NCBI RefSeq assembly: GCF_019511445.1
Contig: NZ_JAEUAN010000002.1
Location: 310,001 to 374,000 of the forward strand
Source of the DNA: Aliirhizobium wenxiniae
GTDB lineage: Bacteria; Pseudomonadota; Alphaproteobacteria; Rhizobiales; Rhizobiaceae
Reading direction: 5' to 3'
DNA length: 64,000 bases
The translations under genes and the position numbers were made by a program. The notes under the pieces were generated by a model that worked only from the letters and a program-made list of their open reading frames with translations, searched no databases and was not told the origin of the DNA. Every line of letters starts with the position of its first letter. Position 1 is the first letter of the stretch. Shown here piece after piece: positions 58,399 through 64,000 of the stretch.

Positions 58399-61112
58399 TG
58401 CTCGTCTCCTACGACAGGCATCTCGGAAGGTACAGGCATTCGGATCGTGAAGATCGCGCCTGATCGGTCGGAGCGATTGTCCGCCCGGATCGTGCCACCC
58501 ATGGCTTCGACAAAGCCACGGCAGATGGAAAGCCCGAGCCCGGTTCCCGCCCTCACCTGATCGCTTTTGCGAACCCGGTAAAAACTGTCGAAAATCCGCT
58601 CCAGATCCTCGGGCGGTATGCCCGGCCCCTCGTCCATGACGGACAGCACGACGATATTGCCGTCGCGACGTCCCCGAATATCGATCACCGTCTCTTCCGG
58701 CGCATATTTGGCGGCATTGTCGATAAGGTTGAACAGCACCTGTTCGAACAGAACCGGATCTACCTTCAGCATCGGCAAGTCAGCCGGAATGCCGACCTCT
58801 ATCCTGTGCCCGGACGCAATCTTCGCCGCCCGGCTGAGCGCGGTGCCCACCATGTCTCCGGCGAAATGGAAGGCGTAATTGGGCTGCATCGCACCCGATC
58901 CGAGCCGTGTCATATCCAAAAGGTTGACGATGAAGCGGTTGAGCCGTTCGGACTCGTCGATCACCGTCGACAGAAGCTCCTTCCGCGTCTCTTCCGGCAA
59001 TTGGCTCCCGAGATCCTTCAGCATGTCGGCCGAGCCCATGATTGCCGCCAGCGGGGTTTTCAGGTCATGGCTGATCGAGGTCAGAAGCGCAGTCCGCAAT
59101 CGGTCCGTCTCGGCGGCAAGCCTTGCCTTGTCGACATCGGACACAAGCTGAATGCGTTCGATTGCGAGCGCCGCCTGATCGGCCAGCGCATCGAAAAGGC
59201 GCTGCTGCTCAGGCGTCAGCAATGGGCCCTGGCGGTCATTGTCGAGGCCGATCACGCCGACTGCCTCGCGGCCCGTACGAAGCGGCAGGTACAACCGCTT
59301 TGCACCCGGCAACGTATCGGCCGCGCGGCCTGCAGGCCGATTATGCTCCCAGGCCCATTTGGCGGCAGCGATATCGGCATCGACCAGCGTATCATCGGGC
59401 GGATATCCGGCCTTGACCGCAATCGATCCATTCTCGGGCAAGAGGATGACGACGCGTACTTTCAGCATCGAGGCGATCTGGAAGGCAGTCGCCCAGAGCA
59501 CATCATCCAGCGTGCCGGTGCCGGCGAGCTTCTTCGAAAAGAGATAGAGATCCTCGGTCGTCCTCGCACGCTGGCGGGCGGCAACGGCCTGCCGCTGCAC
59601 GGCCGCCGTCAGATTGGAGGCGACGACCGCCACGCCGAGATAGAAGAACAGCGCGATGACGCTTTCCGGATCCCGCACCGTGAATGTGTAACGCGGCTCC
59701 AGGAAAAAGAAGTTGAAGGCCACCGCACCGAGCAGCGAGGCAAACAACCCCGGCCCCAGCCCGCCGCGCACCGCCGAGGCAAGCACCGACATCAGGAACA
59801 CCAAAGCCAGATTGCGCACATCGAGCGTGCGGTCGAGCGCGATGCCCGCCGCAATCGCCAGAGCCACAAAGATGGCGCTCTGCACATAATGTTTCGCCCG
59901 GAAGCGTTTCACGGCCTGCGCCGGCTTGACCCCGCGTTCGGGTTCACCGTCTCGCGCATCTCCGGAAATGACATGGATGCTGACATTGCCGGCATGCCGG
60001 ATCAGGTCGTGTGTGACCGATCCCTGCCATAACTGACGCCAGCGCGGTTTTCCCGGTCGGCCGACGACGATATGGGTGAAATTGTTGGCATTGGCATAAG
60101 CGATGATTTCACGCGAGGGGACAAGCCCCGGCAGCGTCACCACTTCTGCGCCGAGTTGCTGCGCCAGCCGCATATTGGCCGCGAGCCTGTCCTTGTCCTC
60201 TTCCGCAAGGGTCGCATCCTGCGGCGTATCGAGATGCAGCACCGCCCAGGGCGCGCGCAACCGGTCGGCCTGTCGCCTTGCGTAACGTATCAGGCTGGCG
60301 CCGTTGCGGCCGTGATCGATACAGACAAGTAGTCTTTCGCCCGCGGCCCAAGGCCCCGAAATCGCATTCGCCTGCATGTGGTTGAGCAACTGCTCGTCGA
60401 CCCGCTGCGCGGTGCGCCTCAACGCCAACTCGCGCAATGCTGTCAGGTTGCCCGGCGAAAAATAGTTCTCGATCGCCCGGCGTGCCGTTTTCGGCATATA
60501 GACCTTGCCGTCACTCAGCCGCTTGATCAGGTCGTCTGGCGTGATGTCGATGATCTCGACATCGTCGGCCCGGTCGATGATCAGGTCCGGCACCGTCTCG
60601 CGCACCCGGATGCGGGTGATCTGCGCCACCACATCGTTGAGGCTTTCGACATGCTGGATGTTGAGGGTCGAATAGACGTCGATGCCCTGCGCCAGCAGCT
60701 CCTGCACGTCCATGTAGCGTTTCGGATGGCGGCTGCCGCTGGCATTCGTATGCGCCAGTTCATCGACCAGGACCAGCGAAGGCCGGCGGGCGAGAATGGC
60801 GTCGAGATCCATCTCTTCCAGCCTCTGCCCGCGATAATCGATCTGCTTGCGGGGCGTGATCTCGAACCCCTCGACCAGCGCCTCGGTTTCCTTGCGACCA
60901 TGGGTCTCGACCACACCGATCACGACATCGACGCCATCCGCCTGTCTGGCACGGCCGGACATCAGCATTTCATAGGTCTTGCCGACGCCGGGAGCAGCGC
61001 CGAGAAAGATCTTCAGTCGCCCACGGCTCTCCCGCTCGGCTTCGCGCAGCAACGCGTCGGGGGAAGGTCTGGTCTCGCTATCTCGGCCGTTCTCACGATG
61101 GGCGTCGGGCAT
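58395..61112 (-). CDS. kdpD: Potassium sensor histidine kinase KdpD
   Basis: A 905-residue kinase with the full KdpD layout. N-terminal KdpD domain with Walker A GAAPGVGKTYEML (about 38-50) and DELAHTNASGSRHPKR, a Usp-like domain (about 255-370), four closely spaced membrane helices (about 410-510), a GAF region (about 530-660), HisKA with TSISHDLKTPLAAIMG, and HATPase with NLIDNAAKYAPEE, VMDEGPGIPPED and GTGLGLSICRG. AGGTAAACC precedes the start. A RIME-type element separates it from kdpC. Confidence 0.97.
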   Translation of the reverse strand: MPDAHRENGRDSETRPSPDALLREAERESRGRLKIFLGAAPGVGKTYEMLMSGRARQADGVDVVIGVVETHGRKETEALVEGFEITPRKQIDYRGQRLEEMDLDAILARRPSLVLVDELAHTNASGSRHPKRYMDVQELLAQGIDVYSTLNIQHVESLNDVVAQITRIRVRETVPDLIIDRADDVEIIDITPDDLIKRLSDGKVYMPKTARRAIENYFSPGNLTALRELALRRTAQRVDEQLLNHMQANAISGPWAAGERLLVCIDHGRNGASLIRYARRQADRLRAPWAVLHLDTPQDATLAEEDKDRLAANMRLAQQLGAEVVTLPGLVPSREIIAYANANNFTHIVVGRPGKPRWRQLWQGSVTHDLIRHAGNVSIHVISGDARDGEPERGVKPAQAVKRFRAKHYVQSAIFVALAIAAGIALDRTLDVRNLALVFLMSVLASAVRGGLGPGLFASLLGAVAFNFFFLEPRYTFTVRDPESVIALFFYLGVAVVASNLTAAVQRQAVAARQRARTTEDLYLFSKKLAGTGTLDDVLWATAFQIASMLKVRVVILLPENGSIAVKAGYPPDDTLVDADIAAAKWAWEHNRPAGRAADTLPGAKRLYLPLRTGREAVGVIGLDNDRQGPLLTPEQQRLFDALADQAALAIERIQLVSDVDKARLAAETDRLRTALLTSISHDLKTPLAAIMGSADMLKDLGSQLPEETRKELLSTVIDESERLNRFIVNLLDMTRLGSGAMQPNYAFHFAGDMVGTALSRAAKIASGHRIEVGIPADLPMLKVDPVLFEQVLFNLIDNAAKYAPEETVIDIRGRRDGNIVVLSVMDEGPGIPPEDLERIFDSFYRVRKSDQVRAGTGLGLSICRGFVEAMGGTIRADNRSDRSGAIFTIRMPVPSEMPVVGDEQ

Positions 61113-61141
61113 GGTTTACCTGTGCAAGGGCAGATGGCACC

Positions 61142-61272
61142 GCCCCTCACCCGGCCTCCGCTTCGCTCGGCCACCCGCTCCCCGCAAGCGGGACGAGGAG
61201 CAACGGAGAGCTTGCGGCTTGGTCCCTTCGCCCCGTTTACGGGGAAAAGGTGCCGGCAGGCGGATGAGGGGC
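61142..61272. repeat. RIME1-type rhizobial palindromic element
   Basis: About 131 bp with imperfect inverted ends GCCCCTCACC and GGATGAGGGGC. Inner hairpins CCCCGCAAGCGGG and CCCCGTTTACGGGG are present, and the run GGTGCCGGCAGGCGG matches rhizobial intergenic mosaic elements as recalled. It occupies the kdpD-kdpC gap of an otherwise tightly packed operon and could shape an mRNA stem that affects kdpDE expression. Confidence 0.88.
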
Positions 61273-61287
61273 AAACGCCTGCATTCG

Positions 61288-61854
61288 TTACGTCTTAGAG
61301 CCATCCAACGCCATGTTCAACGCCAGCACGTTGACCACCGGCTCGCCGAGGAAGCCGAGCTCGCGGCCCTCGACATGCGCATCGACCAGCGCCTTCACGC
61401 TCGCCTCATCCATCCCCCGCGCCTTGGCGACACGGGCAACCTGGAAATAGGCAGCTTCCGGCGAGATATGCGGATCAAGTCCGCTGCCGGACGCCGTGAC
61501 GAGATCGATCGGCACCTCGGCATCCGGATTGGAAGCCTTCGCAGCCTCGTAATCTGCCTTAACCCGATCGATCAGCTTGCTGCTGGTCGGGCCGAGATTG
61601 GAGCCGGAGGACGCGGCGGCATTATAGCCATCGCCTGCGGCCGACGGACGGCCGTGAAAATACTGCTCGCCGGTAAAGGCCTGACCGATAAGGGCAGAGC
61701 CGATCACCTGGCCATCCTTTTCGATCAGGCTGCCATTCGCCTGAGCCGGGAAGATGGCCTGTGCAATGCCGGTCATGGCGAAAGGATAGATGAGGCCGGT
61801 AATGGCCGTGGTGGCAACGATCATCACGATGGCCGGACGAAGTTGTTTCAACAT
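61288..61854 (-). CDS. kdpC: K+-transporting ATPase subunit C KdpC
   Basis: A 188-residue single-pass membrane protein. The N-terminal helix (about 8-30) precedes a periplasmic domain with [42 protein letters not shown] and [18 protein letters not shown], the KdpC consensus. It supports ATP binding and assembly of KdpFABC. AAGGAG precedes the start. It begins 12 bp after the kdpB stop. Confidence 0.97.
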   Translation of the reverse strand: MLKQLRPAIVMIVATTAITGLIYPFAMTGIAQAIFPAQANGSLIEKDGQVIGSALIGQAFTGEQYFHGRPSAAGDGYNAAASSGSNLGPTSSKLIDRVKADYEAAKASNPDAEVPIDLVTASGSGLDPHISPEAAYFQVARVAKARGMDEASVKALVDAHVEGRELGFLGEPVVNVLALNMALDGSKT

Positions 61855-61866
61855 CGAAAAGACTCC

Positions 61867-63954
61867 TTAAGCGAGGCCGAGCGTGGTGATGACCACGTCG
61901 ATCGCCTTGATGCCGATGAACGGGACGACGATGCCGCCGAGGCCGTAGATCAGCAGATTGCGGGATAGAAGCGCACCGGCACCGACAGCGCGATATTTGA
62001 CGCCCTTCAGCGACAGGGGGATCAGCGCAATGATGATCAGCGCATTGAAGATGATCGCCGACAGGATGGCACTCTGCGGAGTGGCAAGGCCCATGACGTT
62101 CAAAACGCCGAGCTGCGGGTAGAAAGCCAGGAACATCGCCGGGATGATAGCAAAGTATTTGGCGATATCGTTGGCGATCGAGAATGTCGTGAGCGCCCCG
62201 CGGGTCATCAGCAACTGCTTGCCGATCTCGACGATCTCGATGAGCTTCGTCGGGTCGCTGTCGAGATCGACCATATTACCGGCCTCGCGGGCGGCGACCG
62301 TGCCGGTATTCATCGCCACGCCGACATCGGCCTGGGCAAGCGCCGGAGCGTCGTTGGTGCCGTCGCCGCACATGGCAACCAGCTTGCCCTTGGCCTGCTC
62401 CTCGCGGATCAGCGACAGCTTGTTTTCAGGTGTCGCCTGGGCGAGGAAATCATCGACACCCGCTTCCGCAGCAATCGCAGCCGCCGTCATCGGGTTGTCG
62501 CCGGTGATCATCACGGTACGGATGCCCATCTTGCGCAATTCGGCAAAACGCTCGCGAATGCCGCCCTTGACGATGTCCTTGAGGTGAATGACGCCAAGCA
62601 GCTTTCCGTCGCGGGCAACGGCCAGCGGCGTGCCGCCAGCCTTGGCGATCTCTTCAGCGATCGACTGCAGTTCACGCACTGTCTGCGACTGCGGGCTGGC
62701 GGCAACGGCCGTATTGCCGGCAACGGGCAGTGTGCCGCCGTTGACGTAAGCCAGTACGGCATCGACCGCGCCTTTGCGGATCTGGCTGCCATCAAGATCG
62801 ACGCCGCTCATCCGCGTCTGGGCGGTGAACGGCACGAACGTGGCTTTCAGCCCGCCCATGTCGCGGCCACGGATCGCATATTTCTCCTTGGCGAGCACCA
62901 CGATCGAACGGCCTTCCGGTGTTTCGTCAGCAAGCGAGGCGAGCTGTGCGGCATCGGCAAGCTCCTGCTCGGAGACGCCACGCACCGGCCGGAACTCGGT
63001 TGCCTGGCGGTTGCCGAGCGTGATCGTGCCGGTCTTGTCGAGAAGAAGCGTATCGACGTCGCCGGCGGCTTCCACGGCGCGGCCGGACATGGCCAGCACG
63101 TTGAAGCGAACAAGGCGGTCCATGCCGGCAATGCCGATCGCCGACAGAAGCGCACCGATCGTGGTCGGGATCAGCGTGACGAACAGCGCGACAAGTACGA
63201 TGACCGGGATTGAGCCACCGGCATAGGATGCAAAGCTCGGGATTGTGGCAGTGGCGAGCACGAAGATCAGCGTCATCCCGGCAAGCAGGATGTTCAGCGC
63301 GATCTCGTTCGGCGTCTTTTGCCGTTCGGCCCCTTCGACGAGCGAAATCATCCGGTCGATGAAGGTCGAGCCGGCAGCGGCCGTGATCCGCACACGGATG
63401 ACGTCGGAGAGAACCTGCGTCCCCCCGGTCACGGCCGACCGGTCGCCGCCGGATTCACGGATGACCGGGGCGCTTTCGCCGGTAATCGCCGCTTCGTTGA
63501 CCGAGGCCACGCCTTCGATCACCTCGCCATCGGACGGAATGATATCGCCGGCCTCGACCAGCACGATATCGCCAACCTTCAGCGAAGTACCGGCAACCAT
63601 CTTGAAATCGCGGCCATTGGCGCTGGTCAAGAGCTTGGCCTGGGTTTCGGTGCGCGCCTTGCGCAGACTGTCCGCCTGCGCCTTGCCGCGGCCTTCGGCA
63701 ACCGCCTCTGCGAAATTGGCGAACAGCACGGTAAACCAGAGCCAGACGTTGAGCTGGAAGGAAAAGCCGAGATTTGCGCCGCCGAAGGCGAGATCGCGCA
63801 GGAAAAGAACGGTCGTCAGGACCGACACCGTGGCCACGACGAACATGACCGGGTTCTTGGCGAGCGTGCGCGGATTGAGCTTGGTGAAAGCCGCACCGAT
63901 CGCGGGGATGAGGATGCGACTATCGAGGATAGACGCGGATTGTGCCTGGCTCAT
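61867..63954 (-). CDS. kdpB: K+-transporting P-type ATPase subunit B KdpB
   Basis: A 695-residue P-type ATPase. Phosphorylation motif [17 protein letters not shown] in the actuator domain ([16 protein letters not shown]), hinge [17 protein letters not shown] and [14 protein letters not shown]. Seven membrane segments. It energises high-affinity K+ import through KdpA. GGAG precedes the ATG at 63954. KdpF and KdpA should lie past the right edge; the remaining 46 bp of the window are the kdpA-kdpB gap. Confidence 0.98.
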   Translation of the reverse strand: MSQAQSASILDSRILIPAIGAAFTKLNPRTLAKNPVMFVVATVSVLTTVLFLRDLAFGGANLGFSFQLNVWLWFTVLFANFAEAVAEGRGKAQADSLRKARTETQAKLLTSANGRDFKMVAGTSLKVGDIVLVEAGDIIPSDGEVIEGVASVNEAAITGESAPVIRESGGDRSAVTGGTQVLSDVIRVRITAAAGSTFIDRMISLVEGAERQKTPNEIALNILLAGMTLIFVLATATIPSFASYAGGSIPVIVLVALFVTLIPTTIGALLSAIGIAGMDRLVRFNVLAMSGRAVEAAGDVDTLLLDKTGTITLGNRQATEFRPVRGVSEQELADAAQLASLADETPEGRSIVVLAKEKYAIRGRDMGGLKATFVPFTAQTRMSGVDLDGSQIRKGAVDAVLAYVNGGTLPVAGNTAVAASPQSQTVRELQSIAEEIAKAGGTPLAVARDGKLLGVIHLKDIVKGGIRERFAELRKMGIRTVMITGDNPMTAAAIAAEAGVDDFLAQATPENKLSLIREEQAKGKLVAMCGDGTNDAPALAQADVGVAMNTGTVAAREAGNMVDLDSDPTKLIEIVEIGKQLLMTRGALTTFSIANDIAKYFAIIPAMFLAFYPQLGVLNVMGLATPQSAILSAIIFNALIIIALIPLSLKGVKYRAVGAGALLSRNLLIYGLGGIVVPFIGIKAIDVVITTLGLA

Positions 63955-64000
63955 GAAGAGGCTCCAGCTTGGATGAGGCGACCGAGGCGCCCTGAACTGT

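Noticed and set aside
1..64000. CRISPR arrays, tRNA/rRNA genes, prophage or insertion-sequence transposases
   Set aside because: None was recognised by eye; repeats found are short palindromic intergenic elements without an encoded transposase.

Overview
The window looks like chromosomal or chromid DNA of an alphaproteobacterium of the Rhizobiaceae (Rhizobium/Agrobacterium/Sinorhizobium group). Reasons: a succinoglycan-type exo cluster containing the small repressor ExoX and the glycanase ExoK; minCDE preceded by a perfect CtrA box; a RIME-type rhizobial palindromic repeat; an RpoE2-type promoter in front of a dps operon; and GC-rich coding with Rhizobiaceae-like gene neighbourhoods. The species cannot be named from this sequence. 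No tRNA, rRNA, CRISPR array, prophage or transposase was seen.

Layout. (1) 1-13.5 kb: right part of an exopolysaccharide (succinoglycan-like) cluster: exoK, exoH, exoV, exoT, an unassigned GT2 glycosyltransferase, exoW, exoU, exoX, exoY, exoF, exoQ. ExoY/ExoF start the lipid-linked repeat, the GT2 enzymes extend it, ExoV and ExoH decorate it, ExoT flips it, ExoQ polymerises it, ExoK trims it and ExoX restrains ExoY. Three long control regions share a Ros/MucR-like motif. (2) 13.8-15.8 kb: minE, minD, minC. (3) 16-26.6 kb: a sugar-acid catabolic island: beta-hydroxyacid dehydrogenase, DenD-like epimerase-fold dehydrogenase, FAD-linked hydroxyacid dehydrogenase, FadR-type GntR regulator with candidate operators, FAH-family enzyme, a TRAP transporter (Q, M, P), a DMT permease and an enolase-superfamily acid-sugar dehydratase. 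(4) 26.9-29.4 kb: omega-aminotransferase plus agmatinase-family ureohydrolase, a likely guanidino-compound route. (5) 29.3-36.5 kb: signalling and stress island: two lone receiver proteins, AraC regulator, FixJ-type regulator, ZnF-UBP protein, cNMP-binding/TrxR-like flavoprotein without its redox cysteines, Dps with a small partner protein, and an HPK4-type sensor kinase. (6) 36.5-42.3 kb: eutC/eutB, a K+ channel with a zinc ribbon, and a dimethylglycine-dehydrogenase-like enzyme. (7) 42.5-54.1 kb: YdhS-like flavoprotein, PQQ glucose dehydrogenase, a YdeP-type molybdoenzyme with a small overlapping gene, DUF779 protein, small membrane protein, an acetaldehyde-type aldehyde dehydrogenase with an AcoR-like regulator that lacks AAA+, and a DapA-like protein without the Schiff-base lysine. 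(8) 54.3-64 kb: potassium region: kup, corA and an apparent operon kdpB-kdpC-kdpD-kdpE-ptsN-like (kdpA would lie beyond the right edge).

Repeats: two copies of a mosaic palindromic element (13631-13744 and 42356-42484) whose inner hairpin modules are swapped, and one RIME1-like element between kdpC and kdpD. Most interesting candidates for follow-up: the ZnF-UBP/cNMP-flavoprotein pair, the active-site-less DapA paralogue, the sugar-acid island without a DUF1537 kinase, the promoter palindromes at the ydeP-like and aldehyde dehydrogenase genes, and the mosaic repeat.
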